Source: Chloroflexota bacterium (lineage in GTDB: Bacteria > Vulcanimicrobiota > JAMCWD01). From it: 64,000 nucleotides of DNA. The stretch is from the NCBI GenBank assembly GCA_023475345.1, contig JAMCWD010000050.1:1-64000 (forward strand), given 5' to 3'. Positions 15,597 through 23,750 of this stretch are shown here, piece after piece (the first letter of the stretch is position 1; each line of letters opens with the position of its first letter). The notes below the pieces were generated by a model. It did no database searches and was not told the DNA's origin. It worked only from the letters and a program-made list of their open reading frames with translations. The translations under genes and the position numbers were made by a program.

Positions 15597-17162
15597 TTAT
15601 ATCTCCCTGTTTTTATATCTCAATTCTTTAAACTCAATCTTGAATTCCGTCCCGCTTTGCCGGTTAAATTCAATATTCCCATCCAGTTGTTCGACTAAAG
15701 CAAATACCAGTTGTAATCCCAGTGTCTCAGTTTCTTCAATGTCTATACCTTCCGGGATACCTACCCCGTCGTCTCTGACAATAAAAACAAACTTGCCGTT
15801 ATCATTTTTAAGACTGATTTCAATAGTGCCTCTTCTATTTTCCGGGAAGGCATATTCCATCGCATTGGAAACAAGTTCGTTGACAATCAGCCCGCATGGA
15901 ATTGCAGTATCGACGCCCATATTGATGTCTTTCACTTTTATATCGAGCAGTATTTTCCCGGGATCGGCCCCGAATGACCGGCATAAATTATTTGTCAAAT
16001 TTCTGATATATTCGCCGAAATCAATTGATGCGAGGTCCCTGGACTGGTACAACGATTCGTGAATTAATGCCATTGACCTGATCCTGTTCTGGCAGTCTCT
16101 GAATAATTCAATTACTGTGTCATCCTTGATATGCCGGGATTGAAGGTTGAGGAAGCTGGAAATAATCTGTAAATTATTTCTCACCCGGTGGTGTACCTCT
16201 TTAAGAAGTACCTCTTTTTCCCGGATAGATGCCTTGATTTGTTCCTCCGCCTGCTTCTGCTCGATGATTATCCCCAATCGCTCCGCGATGAAGTCGAGAA
16301 GGCTTCTCTCCCCGCTCAAGAACGGCCCTTTATCACTTTCCGGCCTTTCTTCCAGGTAAAAGACTTCCATAGCGCCGATCCGATTGCCATGCAAAAAAAT
16401 ATCGCTGGCCAGCTTCCACTCGGTTTCTCTGAAGTTCTCTGTGCTGAATTCTCTGTCTTCCAGAAAAACCCGCGCGCAGGCGATTTCCGGATACTGCCAG
16501 GAAGAAGGAATTAAATCGACGACTCTCTGAATAATCTTTTCCAGTGAACCGGGCTCCCCAGCAATCCTGGAGATCTCGTAAAGACATCCCAATTCCTTGA
16601 GCCGTTTGTCAAGGTCAAGGGTGCGTTCTTTGACCAGGTCTTCCATTTTTTCCTGGTATTTCCGAAGTTCCTCTTCCGCCTGTTTCTGCTCGGTTGTGTC
16701 CTCGATAGCCAGGAGGATCATCATGGTATTGCTTGTCTTCATGTAAATCCGCCGGGCGTTCAGCATCATCACCCGCCGCCCGATGGTCTCGAAGTCGTGC
16801 TCAACCTCGAAATCCTCGAATGTTATATTCTCGGACAGGATCTCTTCCAGAAGTTCACGCAGCTCGGGGATGTCCCACTGCCGGTTGCCCAGGTCGTAGA
16901 TGAAACGGTTCTCTGTTTCCTCCTGGGAGACTTTAAAAGCCTGGTAGAATGAGCGGTTGGCCGATATCACCCGAAAGTCGGCGCCAAGGATCACAAGGGG
17001 CTTCCTCACCGTCTCAACGATGCTGTCGGCGTATTCGCGGGCATCCTGAACGGCCTGCTCCGTCTGCTTCCACCCTGCTTCCAATTCCTCCAGTTCAGAA
17101 AGCCGGACCCCCATTGCAGAGAGAGCTTTGATCAGTTCTTTTTTGGTCCTGGCCTTTTCCAT
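15597..17162 (-). CDS. PAS-containing histidine kinase of the HisKA_2 type
   Basis: 521 residues, cytoplasmic. The N-terminal helix is followed by a PAS domain (ADSIVETVRKPLVILGADFR) and a coiled coil. A GAF-like segment covers about 190-300. The phospho-acceptor region KEVLLKEVHHRVRNNLQII is the HisKA_2 signature. The ATPase has NELVSNAMEYAFPE, VRDDGVGIPEGI and ETLGLQLVFALVEQLDGN. GAGGGAG lies before the ATG. The gene ends 28 bp upstream of the REC-PAS kinase on the same strand, so three signalling genes probably form one operon; it may phosphorylate the REC domain of its neighbour. Confidence 0.93.
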   Translation of the reverse strand: MEKARTKKELIKALSAMGVRLSELEELEAGWKQTEQAVQDAREYADSIVETVRKPLVILGADFRVISANRSFYQAFKVSQEETENRFIYDLGNRQWDIPELRELLEEILSENITFEDFEVEHDFETIGRRVMMLNARRIYMKTSNTMMILLAIEDTTEQKQAEEELRKYQEKMEDLVKERTLDLDKRLKELGCLYEISRIAGEPGSLEKIIQRVVDLIPSSWQYPEIACARVFLEDREFSTENFRETEWKLASDIFLHGNRIGAMEVFYLEERPESDKGPFLSGERSLLDFIAERLGIIIEQKQAEEQIKASIREKEVLLKEVHHRVRNNLQIISSFLNLQSRHIKDDTVIELFRDCQNRIRSMALIHESLYQSRDLASIDFGEYIRNLTNNLCRSFGADPGKILLDIKVKDINMGVDTAIPCGLIVNELVSNAMEYAFPENRRGTIEISLKNDNGKFVFIVRDDGVGIPEGIDIEETETLGLQLVFALVEQLDGNIEFNRQSGTEFKIEFKELRYKNREI

Positions 17163-17399
17163 TTCATACTCCCTCGGAATTCTCCCCCGAATACTTTCAT
17201 ACTCTATTTATATACAAAAAGAATATTTCCTGCTAAAAAAACTCAACCCTGCTAAAAATCTCCCCTGAAAATCGGCAGGCAGGCGCTCACGGCAAGAAAT
17301 ACAACCGACAGGCCTGCTCATAAGGCCGGTTGAATTGATGAATATTATTCACATTAACAGGCCGTACAGATCCCTTGCATGACAACGCGTTTCGATATC

Positions 17400-18347
17400 T
17401 TAACGCTTGGGACTGTTCACTTTAACAGGCTTAAGAGGCGCAACGACCGGCAGAGTATTGCTGGGGCCGTAATACGGGTAGTTCGGATAATAATACGGGG
17501 AATAATAATCCGTATATCCGTACCTGTCGATGAAATCTTCCGCAGCATCTACTTTATTATCCATCTTCTGTTTATCCGCATCTATATCATTTTGCTGCTG
17601 GATTTGACCATCTACAGATTTCATATAATTGTTATAAGCATCTTGCGATGCCGGTGTAGAGGGCGCCGGGGGCGCCTGTGAGATCAGCTTGTTCACTTCC
17701 ATGCTGAGGCTGTAGTTTTCCACCAGGTCATCATTGGGATAATATCTCCCCGGGCTTATGTACCGGAGCTCGGGCACGGTTACAATATTCCCGTAAATAG
17801 TATTGGAGAGTTTATTGCTGGTCAAGTTTATCGCGCCTGATGCAGGCTCCCAATCCCTTGTCCATACACTGGAACTTAAAACCTGGCAGTTCAGCGAGGA
17901 CAACTGTTGTAGTTCATCCGACGACTGGCTGACCGGGATACCGTGATCGCCCGTAATAGCCTGTTGAGCGGCATCGGTGAAATTTTCCATCATTTGCTGT
18001 TCCGCCAGAAGATCCCTGTTTGCCGCCGTAGGACCACCATCGGGAATAACCACGATACGGATCAAAAATACTTCCTTGCTGCTGCTGTCAAAATAATAAC
18101 CGACGCCTATAGGGGTATTATACAGGGTTTCTTTCGTCACCAGGTATAAATCTCCGGCTTTTGTCTGGCCGCTCTTAACAACGGCAATCCCGGAATCCGA
18201 CAGTGCCTGTTTGACAGCGTCCTGCGTCATCCCCCATTTCGCAGCGCTGAACCCGTCTATCTGACGGTCTGCATGGCACGGGTATGCCTGGAATAAAAAT
18301 ACAACCAGTGCCCCCAGGAAGAAAAATACTCTGAATTTTTTCTCCAT
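17400..18347 (-). CDS. Secreted protein of unknown function with Tyr/Pro-rich C-terminus
   Basis: 315 residues. ATG 18345-18347 is preceded by AAGGGGG. A signal peptide is evident (FFFLGALVVFLFQAYPCHA). The mature part starts RQIDGFSAAKWGMTQDAVKQ, a pattern seen in secreted proteins that describe a short alpha/beta domain after WGM. A middle region lists no known motif. The tail is DRYGYTDYYSPYYYPNYPYY, followed by a basic end. It is probably exported and periplasmic or surface-bound. Function unknown. It is a single gene divergent from the next one across a 312-bp gap. Confidence 0.8.
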   Translation of the reverse strand: MEKKFRVFFFLGALVVFLFQAYPCHADRQIDGFSAAKWGMTQDAVKQALSDSGIAVVKSGQTKAGDLYLVTKETLYNTPIGVGYYFDSSSKEVFLIRIVVIPDGGPTAANRDLLAEQQMMENFTDAAQQAITGDHGIPVSQSSDELQQLSSLNCQVLSSSVWTRDWEPASGAINLTSNKLSNTIYGNIVTVPELRYISPGRYYPNDDLVENYSLSMEVNKLISQAPPAPSTPASQDAYNNYMKSVDGQIQQQNDIDADKQKMDNKVDAAEDFIDRYGYTDYYSPYYYPNYPYYGPSNTLPVVAPLKPVKVNSPKR

Positions 18348-18590
18348 GTCATTGTCCCCCTTCTTGTTACAATCAATACTCCGAGTATATATTATACTTT
18401 TTTCAGGAGGTTCCTTCATTTACAATCACAAATCCCCAACGAATTGAGGATATATATTTTTTTCTAAGACGGCTCATGAGTCCCGAAGCGGAGATTGGCG
18501 TGCCGGATAACAACAATATCCGGCAATGATCCGGTTGTTAATTAGTTTACAATTTTGTAACAAAAACAATGTTATTTGAAGCCGGGGTTA

Positions 18591-18599
18591 TGATATAAT
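18591..18599 (+). promoter_or_regulatory. Extended -10 promoter for the repeat protein gene
   Basis: TGATATAAT is an extended -10 (TGnTATAAT) 61 bp before the ATG. The upstream -35 region is poor, as is usual for extended -10 promoters. The remainder of the 312-bp gap 18348-18659 is AT-rich with no other gene seen. Confidence 0.55.
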
Positions 18600-18659
18600 T
18601 GTTTTCGAACCGGGATTACGGTACGGGTTTGTTTTATTTTTAATGAGGGGGGCGTTGTA

Positions 18660-19817
18660 ATGAATCCTTTGAAGGGGCTTATCCACAGCACGATTTATCC
18701 CACGCCGGAGGTGGGGCTGAGTTCTATCGAGCCGTCGAAGACGGAGAAGAAAGCCGAGCAGAAGAGCGAAGCCGCACCTAAAGACAGGGTGGAGATAAGC
18801 TCGAAGGATGAGAAGAAGAGCCTCCGCGAGATTTTCAAAAAGCATTTCAAACCGGGGGTGATCATCCCCGCGGCTTCCGACGCAGCCCAGGGCGCGGTGA
18901 TAGCAAGCGGGACGGGCGCCGTCAAATGGCTCGGCAAGATTATCGGTCCCAGGGTCGCCGCCAACATCGCCGGTATCGGCATAGGCATCGGGGCAATCGA
19001 GTTGACCGAGGGCATCGGTTATTCCGACAACAAGAAAGTCGTCAAAGGGATCCTCGACATGGGGATAGGCGGCGTGGCGCTTGCCGCTGCTTCGGGCCTG
19101 GTGGCCGCTCCTGTTGCGCTGGGCATTTACGGCGCGGCGTTCGGCGGCAGGATGATATACGATTATATTACAAGCAAGAAAGAGGCAAAAGCCCTCGCCG
19201 AGATGAAGCAGAATTTCGCACAGGACATTGCTCCCAGAATGTCCGACAGGCAGATGGAATCCATCTCCAGGTTCGTCAACGAAAGCAACTCCGCGGCAGG
19301 GGTCGAATTGAAACAGGCCGCCATCGACAGGATGCTGAAAATCAACCCGCATCTCAAGCCCGAAGTCATCGACAGTATGGCGGACATGGTAAATGAAAGC
19401 AACTCATTGGAAGGCAGGGCAATCAAGCTCGATTACCTGGTCGATTATCTGAAAATCAACCCGAAGCTTTCATCGGTTCAGGTTGAAGGCATCGCATATA
19501 TCGTCAACGGAAGCAATTCGATTGAGGGGCGCGAAATGAAGCTGGAAAGCATGAAGCATCTCCTCTCGCTGAACAAGCAACTGGACGGAAGATCGCTGTA
19601 TGCAATCGGCAGGTTCGTTAACGAGAGCAATTCACTGGAGGGCGTTGAACTGAAGCTGAACGGCCTGGAAAGGCTTTACAAAAACAACAGGAAACTGACC
19701 CCGGCCCAGATTTTCAGAGTGACCGATTATGTCAACTGCGGCGAAACGCTCGGCGAACGACAGGTACGCATGGATTTCATGGTGGAAAAGTTAAAAAACA
19801 ACCCGCACATTATGTAA
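18660..19817 (+). CDS. Unrecognised protein with five 38-residue helical repeats
   Basis: 385 residues; no known family recognised. Residues 1-60 are charged and disordered. Residues about 70-165 contain two Gly/Ala-rich hydrophobic stretches (ANIAGIGIGIGAIELTEGIG and GGVALAAASGLVAAPVALGI) that could insert in a membrane. Residues about 193-385 are five tandem repeats of 38 residues with consensus VNESNSLEG, then KL, L and a final LKINP-L. The repeats probably form a helical solenoid. GAGGGGGGCG precedes the ATG. It is monocistronic, with its own promoter and terminator. It could be a surface or scaffold protein, but this is inference. Confidence 0.8.
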   Translation: MNPLKGLIHSTIYPTPEVGLSSIEPSKTEKKAEQKSEAAPKDRVEISSKDEKKSLREIFKKHFKPGVIIPAASDAAQGAVIASGTGAVKWLGKIIGPRVAANIAGIGIGIGAIELTEGIGYSDNKKVVKGILDMGIGGVALAAASGLVAAPVALGIYGAAFGGRMIYDYITSKKEAKALAEMKQNFAQDIAPRMSDRQMESISRFVNESNSAAGVELKQAAIDRMLKINPHLKPEVIDSMADMVNESNSLEGRAIKLDYLVDYLKINPKLSSVQVEGIAYIVNGSNSIEGREMKLESMKHLLSLNKQLDGRSLYAIGRFVNESNSLEGVELKLNGLERLYKNNRKLTPAQIFRVTDYVNCGETLGERQVRMDFMVEKLKNNPHIM

Positions 19818-19853
19818 ATAAAAAGCGTTAAACAAGGCGTCAAATGTGGCATG

Positions 19854-19882
19854 AAGCGGGGGCACAAGCTCCCGCTTTTTTG
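19854..19882 (+). terminator. Intrinsic terminator of the repeat protein gene
   Basis: AGCGGGGGC and GCTCCCGCT form a stem (one G-T pair) around ACAA, followed by TTTTTTG. It lies 37 bp after the stop codon. Confidence 0.85.
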
Positions 19883-19935
19883 TTTGAACCTATTGTCCGA
19901 TGGATTATATTGCCAGATGTATCCAGTCCAGTAAT

Positions 19936-20056
19936 GTGAGCTTCAGACTCAAATCTGCATATTAGCAAAACAAAGTCCCCCTTGAACTTTAGCCGTAACG
20001 AACCGAAATACCGGAACAAATTCCCCCTTCGTCAAGGGGGTTCGGGGGTTGTCGAG
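19936..20056 (+). repeat. Dispersed repeat, copy A (plus orientation)
   Basis: It begins GTGAGCTTCAGACTCAAAT and ends AAATTCCCCCTT..AAGGGGG..GGGGGTTGTCGAG. The same start and end recur, in either orientation, at 20424-20521, 26072-26144 and 50657-50827. Its end encodes the last residues and stop of the DUF559 gene. Confidence 0.75.
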
Positions 20057-20418
20057 TCTGCACAAGCTTCACTTTCATCGATCCAATTTTCAATAGCGAT
20101 AAGAACTCCTTCCATGTTCTGCTTTATGTCCCTGTCCTGAAAGCGGAGAAAATTCACGCCGAAAGATTCAAGCACCATCTGTCTTTCCGCGTCTTTTTCC
20201 AACTTGTAATCATGTGTGATGCCGTCAATCTCTATTGCAAGCTTCAACTTGCTACAATAAAAATCGACGATATAATTGTCGATGGGCCTCTGCCTTGAGA
20301 ACTGGTATCCCCTCATCCGGCGGCCCTTGAGCCGGTTCCATAGCAATACTTCAGAGAGAGTGCTGTTCTTTCTTAATTCCCTGGCCAGGAGTTTGAGGTT
20401 TCTGTTGTATCGGCCCAC
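20032..20418 (-). CDS. DUF559 endonuclease-fold protein
   Basis: 128 residues. The sequence ARELRKNSTLSEVLLWNRLK, then MRGYQFSRQRPIDNYIVDFY, CSKLKLAIEIDGITH and VLESFGVNFLRFQDRDI is the DUF559 signature. This is a Vsr-like restriction-endonuclease fold with the IVDFY and IEIDG catalytic strands intact. It starts at GTG. The Shine-Dalgarno-like AAAGGGGG lies in the flanking repeat copy B, and its C-terminal TTPEPP and stop lie in copy A. The gene is thus wholly enclosed by inverted copies of a dispersed repeat, suggesting a mobile cassette. Biological role unknown. Confidence 0.88.
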   Translation of the reverse strand: MGRYNRNLKLLARELRKNSTLSEVLLWNRLKGRRMRGYQFSRQRPIDNYIVDFYCSKLKLAIEIDGITHDYKLEKDAERQMVLESFGVNFLRFQDRDIKQNMEGVLIAIENWIDESEACADSTTPEPP

Positions 20419-20423
20419 TTGCG

Positions 20424-20521
20424 CGACAACCCCCTTTATTTCCCCCTTTTTTTAAGGGGGAATTTCTGCTGCCTACCGGGGGAATTTTGCTGTCGTGCAG
20501 GTTTGGGGCTGAAGCCCACAC
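20424..20521 (-). repeat. Dispersed repeat, copy B (inverted relative to copy A)
   Basis: Its reverse complement starts GTGTGGGCTTCAGCCCCAAA and ends with AAATTCCCCCTT, AAGGGGG and GGGGGTTGTCGC, matching copy A end for end. The two copies flank the DUF559 gene as terminal inverted repeats of roughly 100-120 bp. Confidence 0.75.
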
Positions 20522-20567
20522 TCTCCGGATCGGATTCAAAAGTTCCAGGATGCCTAAAAAATCAAGA

Positions 20568-22619
20568 TCAGATCTTATTCTCCGCCCTCTCGTCCAAAAT
20601 CTTTTTCTGGATCTCGCCCAGATACTGGACAGGAGTCAGGAATGTGCTCACACGGCGGATCCCCCGGATCTCCTCCGATCCACATTCCTTACAGGCGTCA
20701 TTTTCAATCTTCGTCGAGCCGCAAACGACACACTCATCCAGCTTGAAGCTTATCCCTCCGTAGCCGATGCCGGATTCCGCCATATCGCAAATACAACGTT
20801 GGACCGCTTTGATGTCGTCGGGCATTTCGCCGAGTTCTATAAACGTGTGATGGCCGCCGCCGGTGTATTCGTGGTAAGGAGCTTCGATCTTAATTTTTTC
20901 CGCGGCCGATATTGCAGTATCGGCGGGCACGCAGAAGCCGTTGGTGTAGTAACCTTTATCGTTGACGCCGATGACGTCTCCGAAAATTTTGAAGTCGAGC
21001 CTTGCGAACCTGCCGGGGAGGTTTTCTCCCGCGGGGGTGAGGAGGACGAAATTAAGATCATGCTTTTTGGAAAATTCGTCTATCCTGTCGCGCATGAATT
21101 TCACGATTTCTTTGCCCCGTTTTTGTGATGCTTCGGAAGCTGCATGACTTGCGCCGGTAAGTATTACCAGGGCTTCGGCAAGGCCGTAGAAACCTATGCC
21201 CAGGGTGCCGTTCATTATCGCAGGGCCGATATCGTCGTCCGGGCCGAGATCTTTCGATCCCTGGTAAAGCCCCTGCCCTATTATGAAAGGCAGTTCCCTG
21301 ACCTTCAGGTGGGAAACTACTTCGAAGCGGTGGAGGAGGACTTCTTCGGCGAGGTGGAGCGATCTTTCAAGCTCGGCATAAAACGAGTCGAGCAGGAAAT
21401 CGGATCTATTGTGTCCTATGCGGAGAGCTATCCTGGGGAGATTGACGGTTACTGTTCCCAGGCTGCCACGCCCGGCGGTGTGCGTGTCTCCGCAGTGGTT
21501 TTTGCCGATGCGGCCGCCGCATGCCGAGTAAGATACTTCCTCGGGGAGGGTGATATTTTCAGGAGCATCCAGGAAGCTGAACGTGGGGTTCATCCGCCTG
21601 CATGCCACTTCAACCGCATACTGGAAAAGATCGTAATTGGGATCGGTGGGCGAAAGGTTTATGCCTTTTTTAACTTTGAAAATTATTTGTGGGAAGAGGG
21701 GAGTTTCACCGCTGCCAAGCCCCCGGTGAATAGCCCGCAGGATTGCCCTGGTTATCCTCCTGCCCCACGATGAGGTGTCGGTCCCGACATTGATGCAGGA
21801 AAGCGGAACCTGGGCTCCCACGCGGGAGTAAAGCGAATTCAGGTTGTACACCAGGCCCTCCATGGCCTGGAAAGTAGTTTCTTCGTCATCGTCGAAATGC
21901 TGTGATGCGAATTCGGCCAGGTCGCGGTCGAACGAAGGGAATGTCTGCCCTCCGAACATATCGTTCTGGCAGCTCTGGAGTATGATTGCAGAAAGGGCCG
22001 CAGCGGTGGCTATCCTTTTCGGCGGCCTTATCCTGCCGTAGCCTGCGAAGAAGCCGTCTTTTAACAGCGGGAGAAGCGGGATATAAAAAGTGTTGACGGT
22101 CTTTCCGTAATAATCGAGGTCGTGGATGTGGATCTCCCCGTTCTTATGAGCTTCGGAATACTTGCTGGGGATGAGCCTCGAAAGGTAGAAGCTCCGGCTG
22201 GCGGCGGAGGCTATCTTCAGCATTTTCGCGCTGGGAGAGTTTAGCCTGTAAGGGGCTTCCTCAAGCGGTTCGCTGAGGATCTCTTCCACCGTGTCCATCA
22301 ATGCCGATTTGCCTTCCCTGATGTCGTTGCGCATGGCCCGGTAAAGGATGTACGCCTTGGCTGTCTCGGCATAGCCTCTTTTTATCAGGATCTTTTCAAC
22401 GACGTCCTGGATCTCTTCCACCATAGGCACCGTACCGCGGAGCCCTTCTTTCAACTCTTCGACAACCCCGTCAGCAAGCTCTTCCGCCAGTGCTTTATCG
22501 ACTTTGCCGGTGGCGGTGAAAGCCTTGAAAATCGCTTCGCTGATTTTATTCCGGTCGAATTTTGTAAGCCTCCCGTCTCTTTTGCGGATGATCGGGAAAG
22601 GCGTCTGTGTGTGTGTCAT
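20568..22619 (-). CDS. nrdD: Anaerobic (class III-type) ribonucleoside-triphosphate reductase, lacking the usual radical glycine
   Basis: 683 residues from ATG 22617-22619, with AGGGGG upstream. The N-terminus is an ATP-cone (IIRKRDGRLTKFDRNKISEA). The catalytic barrel has GAQVPLSCINVGT, PTFSFLDAPENITLP, YSACGGRIGKNHC and GRGSLGTVTVNLPRIAL, as in NrdD. The C-terminal zinc site is kept (CVVCG and CKECG). However, the segment that normally reads R-V-x-G-Y here reads IRRVSTFLTPVQYLGEIQ, with Thr-Phe in place of the radical Gly-Tyr. No nrdG activase lies nearby. It reduces ribonucleotides if active; otherwise it is a divergent paralogue. Confidence 0.88.
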   Translation of the reverse strand: MTHTQTPFPIIRKRDGRLTKFDRNKISEAIFKAFTATGKVDKALAEELADGVVEELKEGLRGTVPMVEEIQDVVEKILIKRGYAETAKAYILYRAMRNDIREGKSALMDTVEEILSEPLEEAPYRLNSPSAKMLKIASAASRSFYLSRLIPSKYSEAHKNGEIHIHDLDYYGKTVNTFYIPLLPLLKDGFFAGYGRIRPPKRIATAAALSAIILQSCQNDMFGGQTFPSFDRDLAEFASQHFDDDEETTFQAMEGLVYNLNSLYSRVGAQVPLSCINVGTDTSSWGRRITRAILRAIHRGLGSGETPLFPQIIFKVKKGINLSPTDPNYDLFQYAVEVACRRMNPTFSFLDAPENITLPEEVSYSACGGRIGKNHCGDTHTAGRGSLGTVTVNLPRIALRIGHNRSDFLLDSFYAELERSLHLAEEVLLHRFEVVSHLKVRELPFIIGQGLYQGSKDLGPDDDIGPAIMNGTLGIGFYGLAEALVILTGASHAASEASQKRGKEIVKFMRDRIDEFSKKHDLNFVLLTPAGENLPGRFARLDFKIFGDVIGVNDKGYYTNGFCVPADTAISAAEKIKIEAPYHEYTGGGHHTFIELGEMPDDIKAVQRCICDMAESGIGYGGISFKLDECVVCGSTKIENDACKECGSEEIRGIRRVSTFLTPVQYLGEIQKKILDERAENKI

Positions 22620-22797
22620 TTTCAATACCCCCTGCAGTGATTGAGAAGCTATTCTCTTTTATGAGCCGAGTTCCTTCGGGATAATTTCGTTAAATCCGCC
22701 TGTTTGCCCGGTAATTTTTAAGATTTTTTTATTTCCCGGCTGATTGAAGCAAAAAAAAGCAGGGTTGAAAATATTAGTCGTATCAACAAATTCCAGA

Positions 22798-22836
22798 CTA
22801 AGGAAAAACCTTAGCAGTATTAAGGAAAAAGCTTAG
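22798..22836. promoter_or_regulatory. Pair of 17-bp operator-like repeats between nrdD and a response regulator
   Basis: CTAAGGAAAAACCTTAG (perfect 6-bp arms, 22798-22814) and TTAAGGAAAAAGCTTAG (22820-22836) start 22 bp apart, two turns of the helix. They lie in the 375-bp gap between divergent genes, about 180 bp from nrdD and 160 bp from the response regulator gene. They do not resemble an NrdR box. No gene is seen in the gap. Confidence 0.55.
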
Positions 22837-22901
22837 TAATTTTCAGGGATTATAACTATATAAAAAATCTATTTTCCTAGTTTATTATTCCTAAAAAAGG
22901 G

Positions 22902-22907
22902 TATAAT
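22902..22907 (+). promoter_or_regulatory. Candidate -10 element for the orphan response regulator
   Basis: A TATAAT hexamer lies 88 bp before the chosen start codon. It is followed by AGTAAGTAATTACTACT, an imperfect palindrome. The -35 position is not convincing. Confidence 0.35.
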
Positions 22908-22994
22908 ATTAGTAAGTAATTACTACTTGCGGGGATGTTAGTGTAATTTAACAGTAAGCTTTTGGGGATTCGGAACATGAAAGGGGGCATGATG

Positions 22995-23717
22995 ATGAAA
23001 GTAGCTATGGTGGAGGACCATGTCCTTCTGCAGGAACTCCTGGCGTCTTTGCTTGACGATGTTGATAATGTGGAGCTTATCGGCAAATTCAATAACGGTA
23101 AAGATTTTTTGGAATCATTGAATGAAACCAGGCCTGATCTTGTATTGATGGATATTATGCTTCCGGAGCTTGACGGCATCACCTGTACCCGCCTTTTGAA
23201 AGAAAGGCTGCCCGATACCAAGGTGCTGGTGCTGACGGTACTTACCGATCATGAAAAAATGGTTCGCGCCATTGAAGCCGGGGCTTCAGGCTACGTAACC
23301 AAGACATCCGGGATAATGAGGGTGTTGGAAGCCATACGCGCGATTTTATCGGGCGAATCTTATATAGATCCTTGCATTACCAATGAACTGAAAAGGAACT
23401 CGAATGCCATTTTCAAAGAAGCAAATAAGATAAAGGTTAAAAAAAATGATCGGCAGGCCCGGTTTATTACCGACCCCCTGGTTATCAAAAAAATAATGTC
23501 ACTCACCTCCAGGGAGAAGGAGATAATGCGGCTTATAGGGATGGGAGAGAAAAACGGCCATATAGCCGAAAAACTCTATATCAGCGAAAACACCGTCAAA
23601 GTCCATATTTCAAATATCAGGCGGAAGCTGAAGATCAAGGCAAGGATGGATCTTGTTTTACATGCGAGATCGGCTTTCGATGAGACAGAGAACCTGCCCG
23701 GATTTCAAACGGTGTAA
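22995..23717 (+). CDS. NarL/FixJ-type response regulator, orphan
   Basis: About 240 residues. The receiver domain (KVAMVEDHVLLQELLASLLD, Asp in LVLMDIMLPELDG, Lys in ASGYVTKTSG) is joined by a long basic linker to a LuxR-type HTH. The HTH reads LTSREKEIMRLIGMGEKNGH, then KLYISENTVKVHISNIRRKL. Three consecutive ATGs at 22989, 22992 and 22995 follow AAAGGGGG; the third gives the best spacing and begins MKVAMVEDH. No kinase lies next to it, so its partner is elsewhere. It is divergent from nrdD with a shared upstream region containing paired operator-like repeats. Confidence 0.93.
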   Translation: MKVAMVEDHVLLQELLASLLDDVDNVELIGKFNNGKDFLESLNETRPDLVLMDIMLPELDGITCTRLLKERLPDTKVLVLTVLTDHEKMVRAIEAGASGYVTKTSGIMRVLEAIRAILSGESYIDPCITNELKRNSNAIFKEANKIKVKKNDRQARFITDPLVIKKIMSLTSREKEIMRLIGMGEKNGHIAEKLYISENTVKVHISNIRRKLKIKARMDLVLHARSAFDETENLPGFQTV

Positions 23718-23750
23718 AATATAATTATTTATTAAAAAAGCGCGCCCGGT

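Noticed and set aside
18588..19396. 254-residue minus-strand and 156-residue plus-strand frames over the five-repeat protein gene
   Set aside because: They are shadows in a GC-rich coding region; the 385-residue frame has the promoter, Shine-Dalgarno site, terminator and repeat structure.
22620..22994. Cobalamin or other riboswitch in the nrdD upstream gap
   Set aside because: I found no conserved riboswitch core there, only the paired 17-bp repeats and a weak -10 element.
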